Assembly: GCF_038396675.1 (NCBI RefSeq)
Contig: NC_088929.1
Location: 33,958,501 to 34,022,500, forward strand
Length of the DNA: 64,000 bases
From: Hydra vulgaris
Lineage: Eukaryota > Cnidaria > Hydrozoa > Anthoathecata > Hydridae
Reading direction: 5' to 3'
Position numbers and translations under genes: made by a program. Under the pieces are notes generated by a model, which was not told where the DNA came from, did no database searches, and saw only the letters and a list, made by a program, of their open reading frames with translations. Positions within the stretch are counted from its first letter, which is position 1. Every line of letters begins with the position of its first letter. Shown piece after piece: positions 39,543-51,063 of the stretch.

Positions 39543-39586
39543 TTTTGGCTGTGAATACTCTGTAATCTCCGATTGACTTGAGTTTA

Positions 39587-39774
39587 CGATAAATAAATAG
39601 TATAGGAAACAACTAAATAGTGATTGATTTTGAATTATCATGTGACAAAATGCCACCATCAGTATCAGTTGCATTAGTTTAAAATTTTAGCAAAATTTGT
39701 CTTGAATAAGTAAATATTACTTAAAATGAACTTTGATATAATTTAACCGTATCATATCATATAAAGCAGAATTT
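39587..39774. other. Short non-coding interval
   Basis: Nothing recognised. Confidence 0.5.
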
Positions 39775-40760
39775 TATTATTTCAAGTGATACGCTGAAGC
39801 TCACGTTGCTTTTAACCAATATAGAACTAGGTATTATCAAAAGTTGATTAACATTGTGAGTGAGAATGGTACAATTTTTCTGTGTTTGCCTCCTCATTGA
39901 GCACATCTAAGTGCAGAAACTGCTGATATTATTTTCCTTGATAAAAAATCCTATTGCTGATACATGTGACATGGTACTAGCCACCTCTGTGTCTCTGTCA
40001 GCCATCTATTTGTAAGTACAAGTTATCCAGCCATCTATCTGTAAGTACAAGTTATCCAATACAACCCAATTACTTACAACTGCTTTTAGTAATTAAATTT
40101 TTTTTGCAATTTAAATGTTTCTAACGTCCATACAATAGCTTCTACAAGCCAATTATTTGATTTTACCAGCATATTTTCCAAATAATTTGCAGTATCTTAA
40201 CAACATCTATGAGCATTGTTTATACCACATCATTTCAAAATGTGTCTCCCAGGTTTATCATTCCAATACCATAGCAGTCACTGCAAAGGAGGCTATCAAG
40301 ACAGAGTGGAAAAACTGCGATCCTAATCTCCTTTTCATATAGAGCCTTACTATTTACACCCTGAGGAAAAGTGAGCGAAAGTCATCAAAAAAAGGAAAAC
40401 GGCTCAAAATGACAAACAAAAATTGTTATGAATATAAAAAATAAAAAAAAAGGTTAAGTAAATGGACAAAACACTGCATCTAAAAGTTGGACAAAACACT
40501 GCATCTAAAAGTTGGACAAAACACTGCATCTAAAAAGGGGAAACGGTAAAAATTTCAGACGAAAACACTTCCTGTCTACACTGTCAAAAAAATTACTCAA
40601 CTAGTGTTGGAAGTTACTTTTCTTATAGTGATTATCACAGCTGCCACATTACTTGTATACTGGTTTAGAAAAAGAAGATAAAAGGCCAAGTTTTACTTGT
40701 GAACTATGCCTAAAGTCTACTACATATGTTATTGTTACATTTATACCCCTTGCATGGGGC
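39775..40760 (+). pseudogene. pogo-like transposase relic with C-terminal PHD-like finger
   Basis: Around 39790-39900 the frame reads EAHVAFNQYRTRYYQKLINI then VSENGTIFLCLPPH, the block just before the last catalytic residue in pogo/DDE_1 transposases (usually LPPHxTHxxQPLD). Downstream, 40157-40342 (PAYFPNNLQYLNNIYEHC...AIKTEW) is weakly similar to their C-terminal part. At 40565-40725 the pattern CLHCQKNYS...SCHITC...FTCELC resembles the C-terminal PHD-like finger of some invertebrate members. Stops are frequent. Confidence 0.6.
40463..40535. repeat. 25-bp tandem repeat, three copies
   Basis: GGACAAAACACTGCATCTAA AAGTT repeated three times without change, between the transposase C-terminal part and the PHD-like finger of the relic at 39775-40760. 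Confidence 0.97.
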
Positions 40761-41990
40761 AAAATGGTTTTTTTCTAGAGATTTTTAAATGTTAAATAAT
40801 TTTTTTAAAATTTGATTCTATTGACTTTTTATTTTGTCAGATAGTAGTTTGTGTTGTATTTTGTCATTTAAAAAAAATGTATATATATAGCCTAAGGCAA
40901 AACACAAAAAAAACCTTTGCTACAAGTTTTATATATTTTTGTTATACCGAAATTATTTTATTTATTTTATCAAATTCTGTAAACTAGGAGTGTGTGATAT
41001 TGAAACTTAGGATAAAAAAACTTTTCCTACACTTTATAAAACATGAAAATATAAATACTGAAAATGAATTTGCGAGGTTAGGTGTAAACTAACCAGATTC
41101 AGATAAACCATTCTACGGAAGATTTAGCAGAACTTTTATGTATGAAAATTATATATAATGCTATAATTTTTACTATAATTTTTTAAAGTAATAGATTTTC
41201 TGTTTTTAATTATTAATCAACAAAAACCAAATCCAAAAACAAAAAAATAGATATCGTAAGATATATATAGAAAAAATAGATATTATAAACCTTTTTATAT
41301 TAAAAATTCCTAAGAGTCAAACAAAAACAACATGAATAAAAAATGTATTACCCAAAAAAATCTTTGTTGAACGTAATTTTTTTAACTACACTCATGCTTA
41401 AAAAAAATTATATAGTTATCAATACAAAATGAAAATATAATAACAAAGGTACAACTATTAATGTAATCTACACATATAATACAAATTTATTTCCATTTCT
41501 ATAATATTACTAATGTTATCATATATATTACAACTTTTCATCCTTTGAAATTTTCATTCTCACTTATTTACTTTCATAAAAATATAATGTTACAATGCTA
41601 TTTTTACTTCTTCAATTGCCATTACTTGTAACGTTTAGGCTGAAACTTTTTTTAAACAATTTTGATTGCGTGTACCGCATATATACCAAACTCTTAGTTA
41701 CCATGGCTAACGTTTGATATCTTTTCTATAACCTAGTAAACACACAATTAATATTACGTTATCATATGAATATATAATATAGCTTTATAATAATATAATG
41801 TTGTAATATAATTTACTAAGTTATAAAACAGATATTAAACCCTACTATATTATGATATAATCATATATTCAATGATCATAATCAAAATTATTTAACACAA
41901 TGAAAATTGACTTACTATAGAATTACAAAAGATTTACAAAAAATGAGTAGCATACATAATTTTATGTTGCACTAAAGAAGCGTTTTTTGA
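40761..41990. other. Non-coding interval
   Basis: AT-rich DNA without recognised genes or repeats. Confidence 0.5.
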
Positions 41991-42286
41991 ATGTACAGTA
42001 TTGGACAAAACATTTGCAACCAACATCGAACAATGCTAAAAAGTGTTCCTAATTTTACATGTCTTAAAAACGAAACGAACTATACTACCACAGCAAACAG
42101 TTCAGGAGTCTGGAGTCATAGCATGCCATGACATGAGCAATCAGCTGACAGGTGACAGCACACAGGCAGAATTTCGTTGACAAGTGCCATTTTGCAGCGG
42201 ACAAAACAAGTGCAACTTTTTTGGTTTGTTTCATTTTCTTAAGTCTGGTCCGTGTCAACGTCACGGAAGTTTTTTAATAATTAAAG

Positions 42287-42455
42287 GAAGTATCCAGAAG
42301 TTTCCAGAAGCATGCAGAAGCTTCCAGAAGTTTCCAGAAGAAGCATCTGGAAGCATCCAGTAGCATCCAGAAATATCCAGAAACATTCAGAAGCATCCAG
42401 ACGCATCCAGAAGCTTCCAGAAGCATCGAAAAGAGGCATCTAGAATCTTCCAGAA
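42287..42455 (+). promoter_or_regulatory. Heat-shock-element array (GAAnnTTC units, 10-bp period)
   Basis: GAA recurs every 10 bases (42287, 297, 307, 317, 327, 337; then 350, 370, 380, 390, 410, 420), with consensus GAAGCWTCCA. Several intervals carry the inverted TTC at the correct spacing. The run 42317-42339 is GAA-gc-TTC-ca-GAA-gt-TTC-ca-GAA, five consecutive perfect heat-shock-factor pentamers. Three-unit sites GAA-nn-TTC-nn-GAA occur at 42297-42309, 42410-42422 and 42443-42455. This matches the known HSF consensus nGAAnnTTCnnGAAn. The last site is about 25 bases upstream of the TATA box. Function is inferred from motif and position. Confidence 0.75.
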
Positions 42456-42479
42456 CAGGTTCACACAGGTTCATTTTAC

Positions 42480-42516
42480 TATATAAGAGACATGTAAATT
42501 GACATATAATTCAGTC
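42480..42516 (+). promoter_or_regulatory. TATA box and initiator of the Tc1 transposase
   Basis: TATATAAG (42480-42487) is followed, at the canonical distance, by TTCAGTC (42510-42516), an arthropod-like initiator (TCAGT) with A at 42513, about 31 bases after TATAAG. An untranslated leader of about 240 bases then precedes ATG 42754. Confidence 0.7.
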
Positions 42517-42753
42517 AGTATATGGAAGTCAATCAGTCTGTATTATCAAGACAGTTTATCGAAGTGAGTTTTATTAAAGTGTTTTATCGAAGAACATCAA
42601 TACAAGAAGTGAAATACAACAAGTGTTTCATTACATCAATACAGTCTACATCTAACCAAGACGTTGTGTTCCACAGAGCATTATTGTATCATCACAAGGT
42701 AAATGTAACACGGTAAGCCTTGAGAAGCGTGATTAGTTATTTTTATTATTTTT

Positions 42754-43557
42754 ATGACTTCAAGTGCAAAAATGGCTCCCGACAGTCTTGGATTGGAACT
42801 AAGAAAGAAAATTATTGGCGATTACGTAAGTGGAATGTCACAAAAAAGTATTTGTGATAAATATCGCGTGAAAAAATGGACCGTATTAAGACTATGTTCC
42901 AAATATCGTTCTACGGGGAAGTTGGCACCTGATAACAAAGGTGGAAAACCGCGTTCCACCACTTCTAGAGAGGATTCTTTGATCGTCAGATCTGTCAAGA
43001 AGGATCCCTGGATATCATCAGTCGAGATACAAAAGTGTACGTCGACTGGCCAAAAACGCCTCAATTTACGTTACTACCATAAGACCATGAAGCATGGTGG
43101 AGGCAATGTAATGGTCTGGGGTTGTTTTTCTGTTAACGGTCTAGGTCCAATACATCGAAACGATAGAATGATGGACCGTTTCATGTATTAAAATATCCTG
43201 AAAGATGTTATGTTACCTCATGCTGAATGGAATATGCCAATAAAATGGGTTTTTCAGCAAGACAACGATCCAAAACACACTGCAAAAGTAGTCAAGCAGT
43301 GGTTTCAAGACAACCACCTATCGGTGATGGATTGGCCTCCTCAATCTCCGGATCTCAACTCTATTGAGAATCTGTGGGAGATCGTCAACCGCAGAATTAA
43401 TTGTGAAGGTGTTCGTAATAAGGATCAACTGTTTGAACAAATCCAAATGGCCTGGGCAGCGATTCCACAAAGTTTCATTGATCACCTGATCAAATCTATG
43501 CCTCCAAAATGCAATGCTGTGATCGGCAACAAAGGATTCGCTACGAAATATTAATAG
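42754..43557 (+). pseudogene. Tc1-family transposase, in-frame deletion
   Basis: From ATG 42754 the frame is continuous to the stop after GNKGFATKY, with a single TAA (43189). Residues 10-60 form the paired-like helix-turn-helix region (GMSQKSICDKYRVKKWTVLR), then the GRPR-like linker as GGKPRSTTSRED. After SVEIQK the sequence jumps to KTMKHGGGNVMVWGCFSVNG, so the second HTH and the first catalytic aspartate are lost. The second aspartate (FQQDNDPKHTAKVV) and the final glutamate (WPPQSPDLNSIENLW) remain. Relatives are about 340 residues; this one is 267. It could at most bind DNA. Confidence 0.93.
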
Positions 43558-43825
43558 CGAAATACAGCTTGGTCAACATTTTGTCGAGTTGCACTTGTTT
43601 TGTCCAGAAGGAAATCAACTTTTTTTAATACTTTTGATTAATTTATTAATTTTCGTGTACAAATAATGAACTTTGTGATGAATAAAACTTGAAGAACTTT
43701 GTCTCTAAACAGTTACGTAGTTATTTCTCTAAATTGAAAAAATGCAGCACTTTTATATAAAGAAACTAAATTAGCATTATTTGGTTGCACTCGTTTTGTC
43801 CAATACTGTATATTTAATTTATTTC

Positions 43826-44170
<345 letters not shown>

Positions 44171-44609
44171 ACAACAGCCAGTGATAATTGATTGAACTTT
44201 TTATTATAAACAAATAACTTAGTTGTAACAGTGTGATTACAATTTAGAACATCTTAAAACTTAATAAAAAAAGAAAATGCTCTTTTCTATTGTGCGCCTT
44301 ACAATGATGTAATAGTATAACTAGATGCGTGACTTGCAGCTTTTTGCGTATAACTAAGTGAACCCATCGTCCGCCATTTTGCGGTACGGCAAAAACATAA
44401 GACGCGACTATAAAAGCATAGAGAACTATTTATCTAAATAATTAGTCATAAAATTTAATTAAGAATCTGTAGAGAATTAATTTTTACTTTATTTTTATTT
44501 TTCTACAATTGAAAAATGTGTGATGATGTGTGAATAAGTCACACATTATGACACAGATTCATAAGCAAATTGCTAACTCTGAGTTATCAAGCACATAGCT
44601 ACAATTATA
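44171..44609. other. Non-coding interval next to the P-like element
   Basis: No gene. Small hairpins are CCGCCATTTTGCGG (44371) and TGTGTGAATAAGTCACACA (44530). The 3' terminus of the P-like element may lie here but could not be identified. Confidence 0.4.
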
Positions 44610-44846
44610 GCTTAAGAAAAATAACATTTTTGTTTGACTTTTGACGAAGACTTGCTTTTAACCCTTGAATAAGTTCGCGGTAATATTATTGACCATACTT
44701 TTTGAGTTTAATGGTTAAAAATCTATCAGCAATTTTTTTAATCAATTAAACAGCATGTAAGTCCTCATTAAAATTATCATGGTCAATATGATTATCCAGC
44801 ATTGGAAAAATATTAACATAAGGCGAAAGTTTACTTAAAACCACAT

Positions 44847-45872
44847 TCAAGATTACACCTTTTTTGAGAACTTAAAAGTTGTAATTAAGAAACTTAAAAT
44901 GTAATTGAGAAGATAAAAGTTGTAATTAAGAAACGTGAAATGTAATTTAAAACATGGGACGTGGTTGGGAAGCGTAGGGTGTGGTTTGGAACATGAAAGT
45001 TGTGGTTGAGGAGCGTAAGGTGTAAATTAGAACATGAAAGTTGTAAATAAGAAATCGTAAAATGTAATTGAGAAGATAAAAGTTGTAATTGAGAAAAGTT
45101 TATAATATAGATTCTCAGAATGAATTTTTTTGAATTTTTTTGAATTTTTTAAATTTTCGCTGCGGACCCAATTGTATGCTGTATTATATTTGACACCTAA
45201 TGTTTGCGCCAGAGTCACCCAATCGTCTTTTCGCTCAGCACATTCAATTACTCTTTTTCTATCATTCGATGAAGATAAAATAAGTTTTCTTTCAACTTGT
45301 TCAGTTGTATGTATTTCATGTCTACAAATTGGACAAGGTGGTTCTGATTGTTCCAGAAGTGGTTGTAAACAAATTTGGTGAAATAGATGCTTGCACGGAT
45401 TTAATTTAATAACAGACTTTCTGTTCATAGTGTATTGACAAATAACACAACGATCTTTCGATTCCATTAATGTATAAATGTATTGCTGGTGCATGCAAAC
45501 GCTAAACTTGATATTATTAACTTATTAAAATGCATGTACAATAAGATTCTTTATAATGGCCTTTAAGCTTACATTGTGAATTCACAATCACAAATAATGT
45601 ATTCTCATTTACATATAAAGATATCTAAATTACAACTTTTGTTTTTCAAATTACATATTGCGATTTCTTATTAACATGTTGGGTTTCTCAATTACATTTT
45701 AAAATTTCTTAATTACATGCTGTGTTTCTAAATTACATATTGCGACTTCTAAATTATATGTTGTATTTCTCAATTACATCTTACTCTTCTTAATTACAAC
45801 TTTCAAGTTTTCAATTATATCTTGAAAAGGTGTAAATTGATGTTCTGCTTAACGGTAATTGAGGTTGAATTT
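44847..45872 (-). mobile_element. Fold-back element carrying a RING+HTH gene, nested in P-like transposase
   Basis: About eleven tandem units of 19-21 bp on the left (44880-45105, consensus TGTAATTGAGAAGATAAAAG) face about eleven units in inverted orientation on the right (45600-45830, consensus TTTCTCAATTACATTTTAAA). The outermost repeat bases are TTACACCTTTT (44853) and AAAAGGTGTAA (45825-45835). The 9-bp word AAACCACAT flanks the unit (44838-44846 and 45873-45881) and may be the target duplication, but this leaves asymmetric ends. The interior is a single minus-strand gene. Both flanks are P-like transposase sequence, so the unit is clearly an insertion. The structure recalls Drosophila FB/Galileo fold-back elements. 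Confidence 0.8.
45027..45494 (-). CDS. RING-H2 finger plus helix-turn-helix protein
   Basis: ATG 45494 starts a 155-codon frame. Residues 16-58 form a RING-H2 finger: CVICQYTMNRKSVIKLNPCK then HLFHQICLQPLL...CPIC, giving C-x2-C-x14-C-x-H-x2-H-x2-C-x10-C-x2-C. All eight zinc ligands are present, so E3 ubiquitin-ligase activity is plausible. Residues of about 77-112 (DRKRVIECAERKDDWVTLAQ and TLGVKYNTAYNWVRSE) look like the helix-turn-helix of IS630/Tc1-type transposases. No DDE core follows. The frame then reads into the left tandem repeats (from about residue 130), so the true functional end may be earlier. The only gene in the element, it is presumably its own protein or a captured one. The RING is certain, the HTH probable, the role unknown. 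Confidence 0.75.
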   Translation of the reverse strand: MHQQYIYTLMESKDRCVICQYTMNRKSVIKLNPCKHLFHQICLQPLLEQSEPPCPICRHEIHTTEQVERKLILSSSNDRKRVIECAERKDDWVTLAQTLGVKYNTAYNWVRSENLKNSKKFKKIHSENLYYKLFSITTFIFSITFYDFLFTTFMF

Positions 45873-48200
45873 AAACCACATAAGCTAACTTTAAAAGCTT
45901 TTTCACAAGCTTCAACAACTTTTACAACACCTAATGATTGAAAAACCCTCCTTTATTTTATGCACAATAAAACTGTGTCAGTGTCCTATTGGTTGTGTGT
46001 TGGCATAGCCAAGGTAATCATTGACTGAAGACATAATTCCAGTTGGTGTTAATGCTTGGGCACACATTGTGTACTCAATAATGTGTAACAAATCACGAAC
46101 AACAGACCCTGCAATGTAGCATAACACAGCTTGTTGAAACATGCTTATGTTTTCTTCGTCTAGTTAAAAAAAAATGATTGAAGAAATGGCTGCTCATTAA
46201 ACTTGATAGCTTGTACATCTGGAAGTGGCGTTCTTCGACGTAACCATTTTAGACTAAAAAGTTGAAGGTCGGGCGTACAATCTAAAACTGAACAGTTAGA
46301 ATTTCTGCTCGGAGCTGTTGTGTATCAGTATCTTTTTGATTGAAGATTAAAATTGCATCTGGATTATTATTAAACCCGTTTTTTCCACGAATGCAAGCAA
46401 AAGTTAGCTCAAGATGGTCCTGTGATAACTTATAAGTTAATAAATACTTTAGTAGTTCAAATCCAAGGTTAAATAGATCAAGAGCTAAGCTCTGAGTACT
46501 TATTGCATTTGTGGCATCTCTAATAACACATGTTTTACGGCAATGTGAAGCCAATAAAGGTTCATTTTTGCTATATGTACGTAGAGACAGCAGATATGCA
46601 ATACTGCTACTAAATGTCTGCATCCAGTATCTTCATCTAGTATCTATTGTTGAGTTTAAGTGGCTGCTTAAAATTTTTTGCAAACGCATTTTTAGAGTTC
46701 ATCATACCAGATAAACGATCAAAAATACGTATAAAATTCACCGTACTTGTTGCATCCTCAAACCTTTTCACATTACACTTCATCAAAAATTCTATAGCAT
46801 CCGCTACTAATGAGCTCAATGTTTGACCAGCAACTTTTACATTCATTTTATGTTGTTGGAAGTGTATATGTCTGGTACTAATTTTGTTGCTAAGTGCTAA
46901 TCTTTCTGTTTTGCACTTGACATAAGAGTATAATTTGTTCCCATTTAATGACATGACCATTATTATCATACAACACAACAATATCAGCAAGAGCATTCCT
47001 TGCCAGTTTAAGTATATGGCATGCATCTAATAGAGCATAAACAGACCTGTTAGAAATTGTATAGCAAAATTTAGAGTAAAACTGATCTATTGTCACTCCA
47101 AATTTACAACGCAATTGTTGTAAGCAATTCATATTTACTGGACTTCCATCACATGTCAAAGTGTATACTCAATGTTACTCGATTCACACTTTTGCAAACA
47201 AGTTTGAAAGAATGCTTTTAAATTATGTCTTGTCAACCTATGGATAGGTACATAACCAACGGGATATTTCCAATAATTTTGCAAACAAACAAGCATATAT
47301 ACAAGCGCTTCGGTTGCAACATTATCATAGATTCCACACTTATTCCTCCATAACCTACAAACTCAATAAACTTGCCAGATTGTTCATTATAGATTATACG
47401 TGCTTTAATATGCATAGAATCCATTATTAAAGCTGCATTTCAATACATTAAGTCATTATTAGTGCACACTTTCAATTCATCAAACACAGCATTATAAAAA
47501 CCAGGTTCAAAACTCACAGATGATGTCCAATTGGACCATGAACTTGTTACAGGCAACATATAAACTGTTCGCAAGTATTCGTAAGCACGAGTTGAATAAA
47601 ACTGAACAGTTAGAGCAAACTTTTTGACTTCTTCTAAATACTTTCTGTCTGTTGTCTCTTTTTTTTAAATTTTCAATTTCATTTGTAAACATACTAGCTG
47701 TTAGTTCTGAAAAGTTTCATTTAAAAAGTTCGCTACGTATTCGCTACGTATTTGCAAACCCATTTTTTCTCATGAAAAGATTTAATAGCTTGAGATAAAT
47801 TACTAATCTTCCTTGATTTGTGATGCAATTTTTGTTGTAAACACTTAACTTTTTTTTTCAGAAGCTGTTCGTTTGGAGATTCAGTATGCTATTTCTTATG
47901 TTCTGGTTCATGTATATTATTGTCACCTGATAAGCATGGATCACTTGTAGTACTAGTCTGAAATACTTCTTGCACAACTCTTTTTTTTGGCAATTTACAA
48001 TGTTTTTTTGCATGAAAAAATTGAAAACAGAGGGTATAGCATTGGGACGCAATTGCTGTATTTCACATCCAGGGCGCACTAGTAAATCTTCTGTAAGAAA
48101 ATGCTCATTACAGACTTTTATTTAGGAACAAACGTATCTCGCTTCAGTGCCACTAGCCACAACTTGCTTCTATTTTTATCTTTTAATGGAAACCTAAAAA

Positions 48201-49744
48201 TAATATAAAGTAAGTAAGCATTCAACTTAACAACTTCACAACAAAACGTATGTTTATGTACTTCATCCTACCATTTATTTAATTGTATCTTGAGATTATA
48301 CTCTCACATTGATAACATAATATCATATTGATATTTGCAGAAAAAATATTACAAAAAATTGGACACTCCAACTATAATTAACTCCTGAATAAAAATTAAT
48401 TATTAATAAAATAAAAAGTAATATTTAGAGCGTTTAAATATTTTAATAACACAATAATGTAGAATAAACACAAACTTCATAAAATGATCTGATTGAATTT
48501 CTCGGTTAAACATGAACAACACTGATGTGTAGCCAGTTACACGTTGCAAGTTAAGATATTTGTAAACATTTTTTATACTGGTTTATATATGTATTTATAC
48601 CTACTAATAAATATTATTTTTATGAAATATATTTTATCAATAATAAAATTAAAAAATTTTTTTTTTCAATGTCAAGTGACAAATAAATAAAAAAATTTAT
48701 AATATTTACATTTTAACATACAAGATCGAATCTTAAAAAATAGTTGTTTTTTTAAATCAAATAATAAAAAAATATTTTTTAAAAATGGCTGTCAATTTTC
48801 TGAAAATTAATCAAAAAGTCACATAGAAACATCAGAGATAAAGTCATACGTATCTTTTACTTCATTAATAAAAAAATTCCTGAAATGGTCCTTTGTGTGT
48901 TAGGTTAATATTTAGTTAGAGATTTTAAAGTTAATTCATTATTTCAGATTTTAAGACTTTTTGAAAATCTAAAAGTTCAATTTTTACAAGAAAAAATAAG
49001 ATATCTCAAGATATATTTATCAACTTTCAAAATCTCAAACTAAAAAGAAAGATATTAATGCTAGTATCAATGTCAAATGTAAAACTGTGTGTATAGAAGA
49101 GGTAACATAATGGTTTATTGAGCAACTTTTTGTAGACTTATTTATTATGATTTAAATAATACGAAGAATGTGTAAAAACATGTATATTTTATTTATGAGC
49201 AAAAAATATAACTTATATTTCAACATATTAACACATTAAAACATTCAACTTTTGACCATTTAAGCCATGAACCTTGGTTACTTAACTGCATATTTTAGTG
49301 TAGTCTGAACCAAACGTAAAAACATTTCAGTCTACACAACATTTAGTTTTAATAGTCGCGAAAAATAATTCGCACTGAAAGATTTTTGGCCAAAAATTAA
49401 CGCCGCGATAAACCCCATACTAAAAGACGTTAAAAAGATAATTCAAAGACAACGTCAAAAATAATAATTTTATCATTTTTCTATTTTCAGTTAAAGTGGG
49501 CTTGAACTGTTGCCCCATTATTTACACTGTTTTCCCTGTTTAATAATACTGCGGAATGTTTTTATTTGAAATATTTAGTATTCCGATTCTCCCGTTTATT
49601 AGGATTTCCCTGTTTATTAGATTTTGTAATTATATTTCTGATTATCCAGTTTATAAAACCCCCTTTTGGAATTATTTGGTTGGTAAGAATATAAATTTAT
49701 TTTTATATAAGGGAATGAACAGCTTAGACTTTCATCAGAACTAG
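48201..49744. other. Non-coding interval
   Basis: It could contain the first THAP exon of the P-like element, since AG is followed by the FPLKDK codons at the edge, but I could not find it. Otherwise AT-rich. Confidence 0.4.
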
Positions 49745-50125
49745 TAGAATGCGAAAGATCCTGATGAATTAAATGGTAACATTATAATTGGATCTTACGA
49801 AATCATAAAAACTATACTCTTTAAGGTCTTTAGTTGTTCAATTAAAAAAGGAATGTTTCCCGACTAACTAAAGATTGCTAAAGTTACACCAATATTTAAA
49901 GGGAGGGGGGGGCAGAATTATCAAGTATAACTAATTATTGTCCAATTTCTGTACTCTCTGGTTTTTCAAAAGTTTTTGAAAGGATTTTTTACAACAAAAT
50001 ATATAATCATCTTTCTATAAATAAAATATTAAAAACAAGTCATAATGGATTTAAAAAAAATAATTCCACTGAACACGCAATACTTTATCTGACTAGAGAT
50101 ACTGCAGATCATTACATTAAAATAA

Positions 50126-50164
50126 AAGAATCTAATGATCTATAATATAGATCATTAGATTCTT
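50126..50164. repeat. 18-bp palindrome at a deletion point in the LINE
   Basis: AAGAATCTAATGATCTAT, loop AAT, ATAGATCATTAGATTCTT. The right arm continues the normal reverse transcriptase text (DHSILIQKL-like). The left arm replaces the missing IDLSKAFD segment. Confidence 0.93.
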
Positions 50165-51063
50165 ATACAAAACTTAAAAAACTATGGAATCAGCAACAAT
50201 TTTCTAAAATTACTAAAAGGCTATTTAAGCAACCGTAAACAGTTTATTCAAATTGATGTATCATCCTCTACAAAGTTACTTGATGTAATATGTGGTGTTC
50301 CCAAAGGTATATACTAGAAACACTTCTTTTCCTCATTTATGTTAGCAATCTTCATAATGCCTCAAATTTAATGACTGTAATGTTTGTTGATGACCTTTTT
50401 CTGTCCAGTAATGACATTTTAAAACTTTTTTATGACATGACATAGAGCTAATTAAAACTTTTTTTTTTTTTTAACAATATTTTCTGGTAAAAATGTCGTT
50501 GGTACATAATATATGAAGAACACGGAAACTCAAAGACGATCGTAGATCCTGTCACCGAGAACCGTTTAACAATACAAAAATTATAAACCAATTATTTCAA
50601 AAAAATATAAAATAAAAAGTAAATTCTTAAAAAAACCGTTTAAGAAAACCTTTATACAAATAAAATACCGATTAACAAAACTAAAACTAAAAATAAAATA
50701 TTTTAAATTACATTTAGATAACACTTATAAAAGAGAAACGAAATCAGAAGATCTCGAAAATATTTTCTATTGAGAAAATAACTTTTTCAGTTTATTTTTG
50801 AAAGTAGAAAAATTCCAATTTTGGGAAAAATCAAAACTTTTTAAAACTATTTAATTCCACAAATAAGCTCCGCGATAAGATATAAGAGACCTTCCGAAAT
50901 TTGAGTGCGAATAATTTTGATAAATAAAATTGTCATTTCTTAGATCATATTTGTTTTTGGGCTTTATTGCATATAAATTTTGAAAAGGTATAGGAGTTAA
51001 GTTTATCTTACATTTAAATATAAAGCAAAGAATGTTAAAAATATTTAGTTGGTATATATCAAG

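Larger units (their letters stand above)
41996..43808 (+). mobile_element. Tc1-like transposon with IR/DR ends and heat-shock-type promoter
   Basis: Terminal inverted repeats begin CAGTATTGGACAAAAC, and TA flanks both sides (41994-41995, 43809-43810). Each end has two binding-site-like direct repeats about 200 bp apart: outer TTGGACAAAACATTTGCAACC (42001) and inner CGGACAAAACAAGTGCAAC (42199) on the left; inner GTTGCACTTGTTTTGTCCAG (43585) and outer GGTTGCACTCGTTTTGTCCA (43783) on the right. This is the IR/DR arrangement of Sleeping Beauty-type elements. Between the left repeats and the transposase lies a heat-shock-element array and a TATA/initiator core promoter. The transposase has an in-frame deletion and one stop, so this copy is non-autonomous but looks young. 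Confidence 0.95.
44610..48200 (-). pseudogene. P-element/THAP9-like transposase, split by a nested element
   Basis: Read on the minus strand. About 48190-47990 encodes the end of a THAP domain (FPLKDKNRSKLWLVALKRDT, then RPGCEIQQLRPNAIPSVFNF). Near 47400 comes the catalytic region (IMDSMHIKARIIYNEQSGKF). At 47026-46890 there is a stretch ending NGHVIKWEQI, and at 46637-46890 HFQQHKMNVKVAGQTLSSLV. The hallmark YLLTYKLSQDHLELTFACIR ... GKNGFNNNPDA lies near 46380-46450. The C-terminal part (about 46270-45850) is interrupted by the fold-back element 44847-45872 and resumes at 44845-44619 (SKLSPYVNIFPMLDNH...RFLTIKLKKYGQ). Several stops and shifts show it is dead. Confidence 0.88.

Noticed and set aside
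42285-42455. Reading the GAAGCWTCCA repeats only as a minisatellite
   Set aside because: The repeat nature is real, but the perfect alternating GAA/TTC runs directly upstream of a TATA box and initiator make a promoter function more likely.
44880-45840. A CRISPR-like array (20-bp repeats at regular spacing)
   Set aside because: Units are contiguous and diverged, with no spacers, in an animal genome, and they form inverted ends of an insertion.
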